This document shows, piece after piece, positions 9,700 to 18,296 of a DNA stretch of 64,000 nt. This DNA comes from Sellimonas caecigallum (GTDB lineage Bacteria; Bacillota; Clostridia; Lachnospirales; Lachnospiraceae), in contig NZ_VIRV01000005.1 in NCBI RefSeq assembly GCF_019754295.1, positions 62,001 to 126,000 of the forward strand. The letters are read 5' to 3'. A program made the translations under genes and the position numbers. How positions within the stretch are numbered: the first letter of the stretch is position 1; each line of letters starts with the position of its first letter. A model generated the notes under the pieces. The model ran no database searches. It saw nothing but the letters and a program-made list of their open reading frames with translations, and was not told the DNA's origin.

Positions 9700-9776
9700 G
9701 TTTGCACCTCCTTATGGTCTTTTGGCTCCCGGTCCTGCTTAACGCCGGGGACAAGGATTATTATAATATATCACAA
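9700..9776 (-). promoter_or_regulatory. Candidate S6:S18 autoregulatory leader of rpsF
   Basis: The roughly 80-base untranslated leader between the predicted transcription start and rpsF contains a GC-rich hairpin (CCCGG ... CCGGG, with GTCC ... GGAC as alternative pairing). Leaders of rpsF in many Firmicutes bind the S6:S18 complex through a bulged CCG and repress translation. The position fits; the precise motif was not verified. Confidence 0.45.
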
Positions 9777-9782
9777 TTTGAT

Positions 9783-9811
9783 ATTATATCATGATTTCTC
9801 CGGTGTTTCAA
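9783..9811 (-). promoter_or_regulatory. Sigma-A promoter of rpsF-ssb-rpsR
   Basis: TTGAAA (9811-9806), a 17-base spacer and a perfect TATAAT (9788-9783) on the minus strand. The promoter overlaps the last codons and stop of the DUF951 gene and would start transcription near 9776, about 80 bases before rpsF. Confidence 0.85.
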
Positions 9812-9998
9812 GCTTTTTTTGAATTTCTTTTGTATTTTTTTCTACAAGCTTCCTGGCAATCATGATCTGGTGCCCACACCCTTTACATTTCAACCGGAAA
9901 TCCGCTCCAACCCGAAGAATTTCCCATTCATAACTTCCGCAGGGATGCTTTTTTTTCATCTTTATGGTATCCCCAACCTCAAAATTTACATCCATCAT
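9789..9998 (-). CDS. DUF951 domain-containing protein
   Basis: A 69-residue protein with the DUF951 pattern: FEVGDTIKMKKKHPCGSYEWEILRVGADFRLKCKGCGHQIMI. HPCG and CKGC could form a small zinc site. It is commonly found next to rpsF in Firmicutes; its role is unknown though nucleic-acid binding is plausible. The rpsF promoter is embedded in its 3' end. Confidence 0.92.
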   Translation of the reverse strand: MMDVNFEVGDTIKMKKKHPCGSYEWEILRVGADFRLKCKGCGHQIMIARKLVEKNTKEIQKKLETPEKS

Positions 9999-10011
9999 TT
10001 TTTCTTCCTCT

Positions 10012-11346
10012 TTAATTTTGCTGTTCTTCGGCCTTGTATGCCTGCACGATCAAGCGGTCTTCGTTATTGGCCTTTGTACAGGTAGATAACGTCACAACCT
10101 GAGCGTCATCCGGCACTTCCACTTTTGTATCATAGAAAGAATGGTCTTTTCCAAACTGTACAAAACTCTGAAACTCCGAAGTATCCGCAAAGGTGGTCTT
10201 ATAAGCTTCCGAAGTATCTTTGACCTCCCCAACGGCAAAGATCTGATATTTTATCTCCTTCCCATCCGGTGTATAGAGATAAAAATATGGATATTTTTCA
10301 TAAAAGCTCTGTTCCTTATACTCTTCCAGCTTCCCGAACATAGACTCGCTGTTCATGCGGTGCCCGTAAATAACGCTGTTTTTGTCACTTAGATCTTTAT
10401 TGTTATATACATTCAGGAATATCGCACCATATGTATTCGGATACCCGGAAATCGTCTTGTCCAGATATTCCTGGTTATCTTTCCCCTGTACGACCGGATA
10501 ATTGATGATGGACGGCTCATCAAAGCGAATCCATGCAATGATATCCTCGTTTATTTTCCACAATTCTTCAAAATCAACCGTATACTTTGGAGTTTCTTCT
10601 GCATCACTTGCATTGTCATCGTTATTCGGCTTGATTCCTACCTTGATCAACTGATCGTACTCCTGATCTCCTTTGTGATATCCGTAGTAAATGGAAAACA
10701 GTTTATATCCGGATACGCAGAACACAATAATAGCAAGGAGTAAAATCAGAATACTTACAATCCCAAATCGTTTCTTTTCTTGGCGCTTTCTTCTCTTCAT
10801 TTTCTTCCCTTTTTTCGCCTTTACTGACTTTTCTTCTATGTTCTGCTGGGAAACCTGCCTTTCTTGTGCACGTCCCGTTTTCTGCGGATGCTTCGCTCTT
10901 TCTTCCTGTGGTCGGCTCGGTCCTGTTTCCCGCGTACGTCTTGGTCTTTCTCCCTGCGGTCGTTTTTTCTTTGTCACTTCTGCGTGCCTTGCTCCCTGGG
11001 AGTGTTTTACTCCCTCCGTTTCCAGTTTTTTCCTATTTCCTTCCTCTGGGCGGGGCCTGCTCTTTCTTTCTTGTGCCGCACGTTCTCTGTGCTTCTTCGC
11101 TTCTTCTGCACGCTCTCTGCGCTTCTTCGCTTCTTCTGCACGTTCTCTGCGCTTCTTTGCTTCTTCTGCACGCTCTCTGCGCTTCTTTGCTTCTTCTACA
11201 CGTTCTCTGTGCTTCTTAATCTGTCCCCCGGCCGGCTCCGGTCTTTTCTGCTGGTCCGGCCGGGTTCGAGGTTTTCTCTCTTTTCCGGCTTGCCGTATCT
11301 CTTCGTCTCTGACACGCCGCCTCTTCTCTATTTGTTTTGTTTCCAT
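10012..11346 (-). CDS. srtB: Class B sortase with long repetitive N-terminal region
   Basis: A 444-residue membrane-anchored transpeptidase. A basic cytoplasmic region (residues 1 to about 190) carries near-identical RERAEEAKKR units and Arg/Lys-rich sequence. One membrane segment follows (about 194-213), then the extracellular sortase B domain with catalytic His in YGHRM (about 329), Cys in LSTCT (about 423) and Arg in EDRL (about 431). Sortases cleave a sorting motif (NPQTN-like for class B) and join the protein to the wall; no substrate is seen nearby. The ATG at 11346 has AGGAG 7 bases upstream; the open frame runs on to 11487 without support. The cytoplasmic repeats are unusual for a sortase. 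Confidence 0.9.
   Translation of the reverse strand: METKQIEKRRRVRDEEIRQAGKERKPRTRPDQQKRPEPAGGQIKKHRERVEEAKKRRERAEEAKKRRERAEEAKKRRERAEEAKKHRERAAQERKSRPRPEEGNRKKLETEGVKHSQGARHAEVTKKKRPQGERPRRTRETGPSRPQEERAKHPQKTGRAQERQVSQQNIEEKSVKAKKGKKMKRRKRQEKKRFGIVSILILLLAIIVFCVSGYKLFSIYYGYHKGDQEYDQLIKVGIKPNNDDNASDAEETPKYTVDFEELWKINEDIIAWIRFDEPSIINYPVVQGKDNQEYLDKTISGYPNTYGAIFLNVYNNKDLSDKNSVIYGHRMNSESMFGKLEEYKEQSFYEKYPYFYLYTPDGKEIKYQIFAVGEVKDTSEAYKTTFADTSEFQSFVQFGKDHSFYDTKVEVPDDAQVVTLSTCTKANNEDRLIVQAYKAEEQQN
11081..11218 (-). repeat. Tandem 30-bp repeat in the sortase N-terminus
   Basis: About 4.6 copies of a 30-bp unit with only a few substitutions, each encoding one decapeptide of the RERAEEAKKR type. The period is a multiple of three, so copy changes alter length but keep the frame. 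Confidence 0.85.
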
Positions 11347-11443
11347 TTTGCTCTCCTGAAACTTTTCTCTTAGTATAAGTAGTAAGTATAAGTATAACTC
11401 ATTTCTTCGGTAAGCAAAAGGAAAATCTCTATAAAAAGTAAAG

Positions 11444-12430
11444 CTAGTTCCAGTGTGTTCCGATTCCAGCTTCCACTGCCTTGTCATAAATTGCTTTTGC
11501 AGCGATCAGATCCTGAGTAGCCACGCCGACCGTCTCAAACACGATGATTTCTTCGTCGTTTTCACGTCCCACAATCTTTCCTCTTATGACATCTCCCAGG
11601 TCGCCGGTAAAATCTTCTTTTGTGATTGTTCCGTCGCCTAATGGAATCAGAATGTCTCCGGATTCGGAAAGAACCGCCTCCTCAGAGTCAAAGTAGATCT
11701 TGGAAGCACGGGTAAGGATGACCGGATCCATTTCCTGCATATGAGGCTGGTAAGCTCCCACACAGCTTACAGTTGCTCCTTTTTTGACTTTCGCTCCGTC
11801 AAAAACCGGTTTCGAAGAAGGTGTTACCGTGATCAAAAGATCTGCATTGTCAATAGCCTCGTCTGAGGATTTTGCAGCCACAATTTTTGCTCCGTATTCT
11901 TTCAGCTCCTCCTGCATCCTCGCTGCAAATTCCTGGGTTCTTTCATAATTCAGGTCATACACCCGCACTTCTTCCAGATTTCTCACTGCAAGCATCGCTT
12001 CCAGCTGTGTCGCAGCTTGTCCGCCTGTCCCGATGAGAGCCCCGATCCGACAGTCTTTCTTAGCCAGCAGATCGAAAGCTGCACCGGATGCCGCGCCTGT
12101 ACGCAGCTGTGTCACATATGTTCCGTCCATGACAGATTGAACCAATCCATTTGTTCCATCGATGAGAAGCACCTGAGCAGGGGAAGATGGAATTCCATTG
12201 TCAATGTTGTGTGGAAAAATATTGACAATTTTCAGTGATGCCGCATCCATCTCTTCAACGTACGCCGGCATAAACAAAAAGCTTCCATCATACTTCGGCG
12301 CCTGTATATTCGTCCGGATCGGAGAATCGCATTTCCCTTCCACTACAAGCTGAAATGCTTTTTTGTCCGCTTCAATGGCGTCCTTCATCGTAAACACTTT
12401 TTTGATATCTTCTTTTGACAATAATAACAT
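11444..12430 (-). CDS. Ornithine cyclodeaminase / mu-crystallin family protein
   Basis: A 328-residue NAD(P)-dependent enzyme. The N-terminal half matches the family substrate domain (MLLLSKEDIKKVFTM, LIDGTNGLVQSVMDGTYVTQLRTGAASG); the Rossmann part has GALIGTGGQAATQLEA. Members either convert ornithine to proline or reduce imines such as delta1-pyrroline-2-carboxylate; the sequence alone does not decide. ATG at 12430 follows AGGAGG by 7 bases. It lies 48 bases after the IlvD-like gene on the same strand, so the two likely form an operon controlled by the divergent LysR gene, which suggests linked amino-acid metabolism. Confidence 0.88.
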   Translation of the reverse strand: MLLLSKEDIKKVFTMKDAIEADKKAFQLVVEGKCDSPIRTNIQAPKYDGSFLFMPAYVEEMDAASLKIVNIFPHNIDNGIPSSPAQVLLIDGTNGLVQSVMDGTYVTQLRTGAASGAAFDLLAKKDCRIGALIGTGGQAATQLEAMLAVRNLEEVRVYDLNYERTQEFAARMQEELKEYGAKIVAAKSSDEAIDNADLLITVTPSSKPVFDGAKVKKGATVSCVGAYQPHMQEMDPVILTRASKIYFDSEEAVLSESGDILIPLGDGTITKEDFTGDLGDVIRGKIVGRENDEEIIVFETVGVATQDLIAAKAIYDKAVEAGIGTHWN

Positions 12431-12477
12431 GTTGTTTCCTCCTGTTCTGCATCTATGCACTTGAACTGTTTTCTATT

Positions 12478-14145
12478 TTAATGAAATTTTGCGTCGAGAT
12501 CCCAAGGCTGCATTGCTCCGCCTTCTTCAGCCGGGCGGCACATTCTTGCAAAAATATTCAGACAGCCTTTTTCTTCTTTCAGCGGAGGACATACCCAATT
12601 TTCTCTTCTTTTTTCCAGTTCTTCATCTGATACGAGAAGATTGACTTCCCCGTTTGGAATATCGATAACGATTTCATCTCCATCCTTCACAAGGGCGATT
12701 GTTCCCCCATCGTACGCCTCCGGAGATACATGTCCGATGATGGCACCGTAGTTAAATCCGGAAAATCTCGCATCTGAGATCAAGCCCACACTCTTGTGAA
12801 GACCAAGACCGATCAGTGCGTCGATGCTGAGCATCAGCTCTTTCATTCCCGGAGCACCTTTGCATCCTTCATAACGAATAACAATGATATCTCCCGGCAC
12901 GATCTTTCCGGATGAAATAGCCTCGAAAGCCGCTCTGTCGCCATCAAATACTTTTGCTTTGCCCTTCATATATTTCACTTCGTCATAGACAGCTGTCGGA
13001 CGCACAATAGCACCGTTCGGGGAAAGATTCCCTCTTAAGATCTTAAGTCCCGGTTCCTCAAAGAGCGGACGTTCCAGCGAATGGATAACTTTGTTTTCCT
13101 GCGGTTTTACTTTGGAAAGGAGCTCTTTCCATGTAGAACCGTACATGGTCGGCACATCTGTAAAAAGCTTGCTCTCCAGCATCTTCATGACATTCATGAC
13201 GCCGCCTGCATAGTGGAAATCCACTACGGTGTACGGACCGCTTGGCACTACCGCGTTGATACAGTGAATCTCTTTTGCGTATTTTTCAAAATCATTCAAT
13301 GTAAGTTTGATACCAAGTTCATATGCGTAGGATAGGATGTGGAGCACAGCATTGGTAGAACCTGCCACCGCCATGTCAAACATGATAGCATTCATGAGCA
13401 CTTCTTTTGTGATAAGTTCAGACGGTTTTCTTCCTTCTTTCACAAGGCGCACAGCATACTTACCTGCTTCTCTGGCTCTTCTAAGCTTCGCATTGTCTGA
13501 TGCTGGGATCGTGGATGTGCCAGGCAGAACAAGATTCAGCACTTCCCCGAGCATCTGCATGGTATTTGCAGTTCCCATAGACGGACATGCTCCAAAGGAT
13601 GGGCAGACACTGTCTTCCATTTCCATAAGTTCCTCTTCTCCTACACCAGAAAATCTGGCAGAGTCAAGATCAGCCTCCACTACTGTCTTCCCACAGTACT
13701 GTCCTGGCTGCATGGATCCTCCTGTCACAATCATGGACGGAATGTCAAGGCGCATAGCAGCAAGGTAGCATCCGGCAATAATATTGTCGCAGGATGCGAT
13801 CATGACAAGCCCGTCGAAATTATGTACACGTGTGACAAATTCCACAGACATGGCCACAATGTCACGGCCTACCTGTTCGTATTTGAGCTCTTCTGCTCCG
13901 TTTGCGATATTTCCGCATGTAGCCGGAATTCCGAATTCCACCGGCACTCCTCCTGCAGCCCAGATTCCTTCTTTTACCGCTTCTGCTATCTGTCTTAAAT
14001 GTGCAGATCCAGGTGATCCGGACATATAAGAGTTCGGCACACCGATATGTGGTTTTTTACGGATATCTTCATCGGAGTATCCGGCTGCTTTCATCATTAC
14101 TCTTCTGTGCGCCGCCTCGGCGCCGTTCCAATATTCTGTTCCCAT
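12478..14145 (-). CDS. IlvD/Edd family dehydratase, divergent active site
   Basis: A 555-residue member of the dihydroxy-acid / sugar-acid dehydratase family, normally an iron-sulfur and Mg-dependent enzyme. Two cluster cysteines are visible (C119 in SCDN, C187 in GACPSMGTANTM), as are AGSTNAVLH and SDARFSG with the catalytic Ser. The usual VDDG metal motif reads ATCG (C77) and CDK reads CDN (N121), so two Mg-ligand positions differ from classical IlvD. It is therefore probably not the biosynthetic IlvD. ATG at 14145 follows AGGAGGG. It is probably co-transcribed with the reductase at 11444-12430 and regulated by the divergent LysR. Substrate unknown. Confidence 0.88.
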   Translation of the reverse strand: MGTEYWNGAEAAHRRVMMKAAGYSDEDIRKKPHIGVPNSYMSGSPGSAHLRQIAEAVKEGIWAAGGVPVEFGIPATCGNIANGAEELKYEQVGRDIVAMSVEFVTRVHNFDGLVMIASCDNIIAGCYLAAMRLDIPSMIVTGGSMQPGQYCGKTVVEADLDSARFSGVGEEELMEMEDSVCPSFGACPSMGTANTMQMLGEVLNLVLPGTSTIPASDNAKLRRAREAGKYAVRLVKEGRKPSELITKEVLMNAIMFDMAVAGSTNAVLHILSYAYELGIKLTLNDFEKYAKEIHCINAVVPSGPYTVVDFHYAGGVMNVMKMLESKLFTDVPTMYGSTWKELLSKVKPQENKVIHSLERPLFEEPGLKILRGNLSPNGAIVRPTAVYDEVKYMKGKAKVFDGDRAAFEAISSGKIVPGDIIVIRYEGCKGAPGMKELMLSIDALIGLGLHKSVGLISDARFSGFNYGAIIGHVSPEAYDGGTIALVKDGDEIVIDIPNGEVNLLVSDEELEKRRENWVCPPLKEEKGCLNIFARMCRPAEEGGAMQPWDLDAKFH

Positions 14146-14305
14146 GTTAGAACCCTCCTGTTTTTGATATTTTCCGGAGATCTCTTTTCTCCAGCTTCTT
14201 GACATTATTTTAGCATATATGTTTATAATAGGATGCAATTTTGAATTACAAAAGCAATATTTCCTAATGACATCCTTCAATTTTTCTAATGGCAGGTGCA
14301 ACTAT

Positions 14306-15181
14306 ATGAATAAATACGAAACCATTTTAAGTGTATTTGAAACTCGCAGCATTTCCCGGACTGCTGCTCTGTTCAATTATACACAGTCTGCAGTCAGTCA
14401 GACAATCAAAAATTTCGAAAGAGAGCTTGGCATTGAGCTCTTCTCCCGTTCCAAAAACGGTATGGAGCCAAAGCCTTATACAGCCGAAATACTGGATTCT
14501 CTGCGCATTATCTGCCGGGAAGAGAAGCGCATCTCAAACATTGCCTCCTCCCTTGCCGGACTGGAAAGCGGTTATGTGCGCATCGGCGCTGTCCAAAGCA
14601 TTTCATACTACTGGCTTCCGGATATCATGAAGGCTTTTTCCGACCGGTACCCAAACATCCGCTTTGAGCTCTCCGTGGACGGATTCAGTCCGCTGAGACA
14701 ACTGCTGAAAGAAAACCGTCTCGACTGTATTTTCGTCTCGGAATATTCCGTTCCGGATATGCCGTTCCTCCCTCTCGGGAAAGATGAACTGATGCTTGTG
14801 ACTCCAAAAGATCATCCATTTGTCTCTTCCCGGTCTATTCAGCTTACCGACCTGAACAACGAGGACTTTATCTTATCCGCAGATGGTCTGGAATATGAGA
14901 CCGGGAAACTCTTCCAGGAGCATCACATCGTACCTCGGATACGTTATAAGCTCAACGACGATCTTGCTGTCCTGAAAATGGTCGAAAAAGGATTTGGCAT
15001 CACGATTCTTCCAAGACTTCTTGTGGATCACGCCTCCTTTGATATCGCCTCCCTTCCTCTCCCAGACAAATACTACCGCACACTTGGTATGGCATTTCCT
15101 CCGGGTATCCTCCCGGATCACGCAGTTCAGACGTTTCGAATGTTTGCCAAAAAATGGACGGAGCAAAACAATTTTATATAA
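14306..15181 (+). CDS. LysR family transcriptional regulator
   Basis: A 291-residue LysR regulator: N-terminal winged helix (residues 1-60, FETRSISRTAALFNYTQSAV), then a periplasmic-binding-like effector domain (YVRIGAVQSISYYWLPDIM, DELMLVTPKDHPF, VEKGFGITILPRLLV). Divergent from the IlvD-like gene with 160 bases between the starts, the typical arrangement for LysR control of a neighbouring operon. ATG at 14306 is preferred as the normal LysR N-terminus; the frame is open from 14219. Confidence 0.92.
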   Translation: MNKYETILSVFETRSISRTAALFNYTQSAVSQTIKNFERELGIELFSRSKNGMEPKPYTAEILDSLRIICREEKRISNIASSLAGLESGYVRIGAVQSISYYWLPDIMKAFSDRYPNIRFELSVDGFSPLRQLLKENRLDCIFVSEYSVPDMPFLPLGKDELMLVTPKDHPFVSSRSIQLTDLNNEDFILSADGLEYETGKLFQEHHIVPRIRYKLNDDLAVLKMVEKGFGITILPRLLVDHASFDIASLPLPDKYYRTLGMAFPPGILPDHAVQTFRMFAKKWTEQNNFI

Positions 15182-15263
15182 TTTTTATAATCCTTTTATT
15201 GATTCCTCAAAAAAATAAGGTAAAATATATTACACATAGAATCAATAAAGGCAGGTTTTTTAC

Positions 15264-15662
15264 ATGAAAGACAAATTTATGCGGTTTATGTACGGACGGT
15301 ATGGAGTGGATTCTTTCTCCAAATTTCTTGTGATCGCAGGCATCATCCTTCTTGCGCTGTCCGGCTTCTTCGAGTACGGATGGATTTTATATCTTCTTTC
15401 CCTCGTTTTGCTTGCATATTCCTATTTCCGCATATTTTCCAAAAATCATTCCAGAAGATATGCCGAGAACCAGACATGGCTTAAGTATACATCCCGCTTT
15501 CGGCGCGCTTTCGGAAATCTCCGATACCGCGTGCGACACATGAAATCGTACCATATCTACAAGTGTCCGTCCTGCAGCCAAAAGATCCGTATCCCTCGCG
15601 GGAAAGGGCGTATCGAGATCCGCTGTCCGAAATGCGGCACGAAATTTATTAAAAACAGCTGA
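15264..15662 (+). CDS. Small membrane protein with C-terminal zinc ribbon
   Basis: 132 residues. Two hydrophobic segments (about residues 20-37 and 40-57) are followed by a basic stretch and a C-terminal zinc ribbon with CPSC and CPKC (about residues 99-126). Likely membrane-anchored with a cytoplasmic zinc ribbon. Similar small proteins are widespread in Lachnospiraceae without known function. Confidence 0.8.
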   Translation: MKDKFMRFMYGRYGVDSFSKFLVIAGIILLALSGFFEYGWILYLLSLVLLAYSYFRIFSKNHSRRYAENQTWLKYTSRFRRAFGNLRYRVRHMKSYHIYKCPSCSQKIRIPRGKGRIEIRCPKCGTKFIKNS

Positions 15663-15709
15663 TCCCAACGGTCAGCTGCATATCTTTAGCGGAAAGGAGG
15701 ATGCAGACC

Positions 15710-16237
15710 ATGCTGGATTACATGGTATTATACCAGAGCAATACGGGGAATACAAAAAAGCTTGCAACAGCTATTTTTTCCGCCCTCCCTGGTATGTCCA
15801 AAGATTTAAGAAGCATTGACGAGCTCTCTGATCTGCCGGAAGCCCGGACCTATTTTATCGGTTTTTGTGTACATCGGGGGACTTGCAGCCTGGAAGTCGG
15901 GAATCTCCTCTCTTCGATCTCATTAAAAAACGTTGCCCTGTTTGGCACATGCGGCGCAGCAAACCAGGACAATTATTATCAAAATATCGAAAACAGCGCC
16001 CGCATCTGGCTGGAAGACGACAATCACTATCTGGGCGGATTTTTCTGTCAGGGAAAGATGCCGCAGATGGTACGGCAGAAATACGAGTCTATGCTGACCG
16101 GAGATGAAAAGCATGATTATCATCTGAAAATGCAGATGTTGAATTTTGACGAGGCGATGATTCATCCTACCAAAGCTGACTTATCACACGCAGAACAGTT
16201 TGTGAAAGAATGTCTCACAAAAGAATTGCCAAAATAA
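15710..16237 (+). CDS. Flavodoxin family protein (BilS-like)
   Basis: A 175-residue flavodoxin-like protein with the FMN phosphate loop YQSNTGNTKKLA at the N-terminus and a second flavin-side region GTCGAANQD. It resembles the flavodoxin family annotated BilS, the electron-carrier-like partner of bilirubin reductase, but no bilR is adjacent, so the name is not assigned. ATG at 15710 is chosen because AGGAGG lies 9 bases upstream; the ATG at 15701 touches that site. Followed by a strong terminator. Confidence 0.78.
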   Translation: MLDYMVLYQSNTGNTKKLATAIFSALPGMSKDLRSIDELSDLPEARTYFIGFCVHRGTCSLEVGNLLSSISLKNVALFGTCGAANQDNYYQNIENSARIWLEDDNHYLGGFFCQGKMPQMVRQKYESMLTGDEKHDYHLKMQMLNFDEAMIHPTKADLSHAEQFVKECLTKELPK

Positions 16238-16243
16238 ACCCTC

Positions 16244-16292
16244 AAAGGGGCAGCAGCTTCAACGATCTAAATCGAGAAGCTGCTGCCCCTTT
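16244..16292. terminator. Bidirectional terminator between flavodoxin and aldo/keto reductase
   Basis: A perfect 17-bp dyad (AAAGGGGCAGCAGCTTC and complement) with a 15-base loop that itself can pair GAT/ATC. It sits between convergent genes, 7 bases after the flavodoxin stop and 23 bases from the reductase stop, and has A/T ends on both sides. Confidence 0.85.
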
Positions 16293-16314
16293 CTATAATC
16301 AGTCGAAAGGCTCT

Positions 16315-17307
16315 TTACCCTTCACTGATCTCATCAATCTTTTTCAGTTCTTCTTCCGTAAACGGCGATCCGCCCAGCATCTTTACATTTTCTTCGATCT
16401 GAGAAGGCTTGGACGCTCCGATCAGGACGCTTGTTACCGCACTGTCTTTTACAACCCAATTCAGAGCCATCTGTGCCAATGTCTGTCCTCTTTGTTCTGC
16501 CAGATCCTTGAGCGCACAGATCTTTTTCATCCTTGCATCCGTCAGCGCCTCTTCTTTCAGGAAACGCCCGTCTGTCCGGATCCTGCTGTCTTCCGGGATC
16601 CCGTGCAGATAACGGTCTGTGAGCATTCCCTGAGCCAAGGGACTGAACGCAATGATGCCTTTTCCAAACCTCTCTGCGGACATTTTCAGACCGTTTTTCT
16701 CAATAGTCCGGTCGAATATAGAATACCGGTTCTGGTTGATCACAAATGGACAATGCAGCTCGCTCAAGATGCTTGCCGCTTTCTCCATAGTCTCTCCGTT
16801 ATAGTTCGAGAGCCCGACATACAGTGCTTTCCCGCTCTGTACAATAGAAGCGAGCGCTCCCATCGATTCCTCCAGAGGGGTTTCTGAGTCCATACAGTGG
16901 TGGTAGAAAATATCCACGTAAGGGATTCCCATCCGCATCAGACTCTGATCCAGACTGGCAATCAGATATTTTCTGCTGCCGCCTTTCCCGTATGGGCCAT
17001 CCCACATATCATATCCTGCCTTCGAGCTGATGATGAGTTCGTCTCTATGACTCATCAGATCTTTTTTCAGGATCCGCCCAAAGTTTTCCTCCGCGCTTCC
17101 GGCTTCCGGACCGTAATTGTTTGCCAGGTCAAAATGGGTAATTCCATTGTCAAAAGCGGTAAAACACAGTTCCTTCATATTGTCGTAGGATGCATTGCTC
17201 CCGAAATTGTGCCAGAGCCCCAGTGAGACAGCAGGAAGCTTCAGACCGCTCTTACCGCATTTTCTGTATGACATTGTCTCATATCTGCCTTTTTTTGCTG
17301 TGTACAT
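16315..17307 (-). CDS. Aldo/keto reductase (YghZ / glyceraldehyde-3-phosphate reductase-like)
   Basis: A 330-residue NADPH-dependent TIM-barrel reductase. The catalytic tetrad is visible: Asp in FDLANNYG, Tyr in the same motif, Lys in ISSKAGYDMW, His in YHHCMD. GLSNY and the C-terminal SVLIGASKPSQIEENV bind NADPH. The MWDGPYGKGGSRKYL stretch is characteristic of the YghZ/Gpr group. The true substrate is not inferable. Confidence 0.93.
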   Translation of the reverse strand: MYTAKKGRYETMSYRKCGKSGLKLPAVSLGLWHNFGSNASYDNMKELCFTAFDNGITHFDLANNYGPEAGSAEENFGRILKKDLMSHRDELIISSKAGYDMWDGPYGKGGSRKYLIASLDQSLMRMGIPYVDIFYHHCMDSETPLEESMGALASIVQSGKALYVGLSNYNGETMEKAASILSELHCPFVINQNRYSIFDRTIEKNGLKMSAERFGKGIIAFSPLAQGMLTDRYLHGIPEDSRIRTDGRFLKEEALTDARMKKICALKDLAEQRGQTLAQMALNWVVKDSAVTSVLIGASKPSQIEENVKMLGGSPFTEEELKKIDEISEG

Positions 17308-17335
17308 TTGAAATCCATCCTTTCACATTGTTGTT

Positions 17336-18259
17336 CTACTGCAGCCTTTTCCGCCGGTACACTTCCTGCATAAAGCCTTTTTTATCTTTTACAGACACCA
17401 TCACATTATCGCCTGACAATGTATAGATATAAATCCTGTCAAGAGACATGGCCAGAGAAGAAAGCGGATTGTGTGTCTCCTTTAATAATATGATGTTTTC
17501 ATATGCGATCCGTTTTTTAAAAAGTCCGAAAAAGATGACCATCTCTTTGTCTTTCAGAAGGATACGGTTTCGGAAATACATTGGTACTAAAAATATGTCG
17601 ATCAAAATCAACGTGATCGCCATGAACACGATCTCCCCTTGTTCTGCTTCTGTAGCAGCTGCCACAAGCATCGCACCGTTGATGAAAAGCAGGACTGCCC
17701 ACATCCAGACAGCGATCTTTCCCTGGAATGTCAAATCTCCTGTTTCGACAGCATACCCGCCGCTTTCACAGGTGCTTTTCTCCAGTTTTTTTGCCTCCCC
17801 GGCTATCTGCCCGGCGTTACTCCTGGCTTTCACACATACATAGATGATCACTGCCGCTGTCGCGCCAAGAAAAACGATCAGAAAACCTTTTCCAAGCCTT
17901 CCCCAGTAAGTCCCGGCAAATGTAATCCATCCAATCCCGCCGGCTACAACCGGTCCCATAGATGACAGCGCATCCCTGCCCGTCATATCGGAAAATCCGG
18001 TCCTCTCACTATCCTTTATCGCCTTGTGCAGCGCTGCATGCTCGACCGCTGAAATAAAAATCTGGACACCTGTCATAATCCATAGCATCCACTTTCCTCC
18101 CCACTCATCCGGCTCTCCAAAGAACCCGTAATGGTGGGGAATGATATCCGGAAGATTCGGATACTCTATCATCACATACAGCAATGTGGCCAGATTAATG
18201 CCCCACATGAGTCCAACCGATACTTTCTCCTTCGTCCGATAGCTTCTAAAGATTGACAT
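17336..18259 (-). CDS. DUF1648 membrane protein with bacterial PH-like C-terminus
   Basis: About 307 residues. The N-terminal part contains a DUF1648 signature (LPDIIPHHYGFFGEPDEWG) within the first membrane segments; four further hydrophobic helices follow. The C-terminal 100 residues (KEMVIFFGLFKKRIAYENI, SLDRIYIYTLSGDNVMVSV) match a bacterial PH-like domain. ATG at 18259 is 8 bases after GGGAGG. It directly follows the permease gene and may act with it; function unknown. Confidence 0.85.
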   Translation of the reverse strand: MSIFRSYRTKEKVSVGLMWGINLATLLYVMIEYPNLPDIIPHHYGFFGEPDEWGGKWMLWIMTGVQIFISAVEHAALHKAIKDSERTGFSDMTGRDALSSMGPVVAGGIGWITFAGTYWGRLGKGFLIVFLGATAAVIIYVCVKARSNAGQIAGEAKKLEKSTCESGGYAVETGDLTFQGKIAVWMWAVLLFINGAMLVAAATEAEQGEIVFMAITLILIDIFLVPMYFRNRILLKDKEMVIFFGLFKKRIAYENIILLKETHNPLSSLAMSLDRIYIYTLSGDNVMVSVKDKKGFMQEVYRRKRLQ

Positions 18260-18296
18260 CCCATCCACCTCCCAGCATGATTCCGCAGTTTTTACA

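Noticed and set aside
10691-11373. Long plus-strand ORFs opposite the sortase repeats
   Set aside because: They mirror the Arg/Lys/Glu-rich repeat region (reading as Phe/Leu/Ser/Arg), lack ribosome sites and overlap a clear sortase gene.
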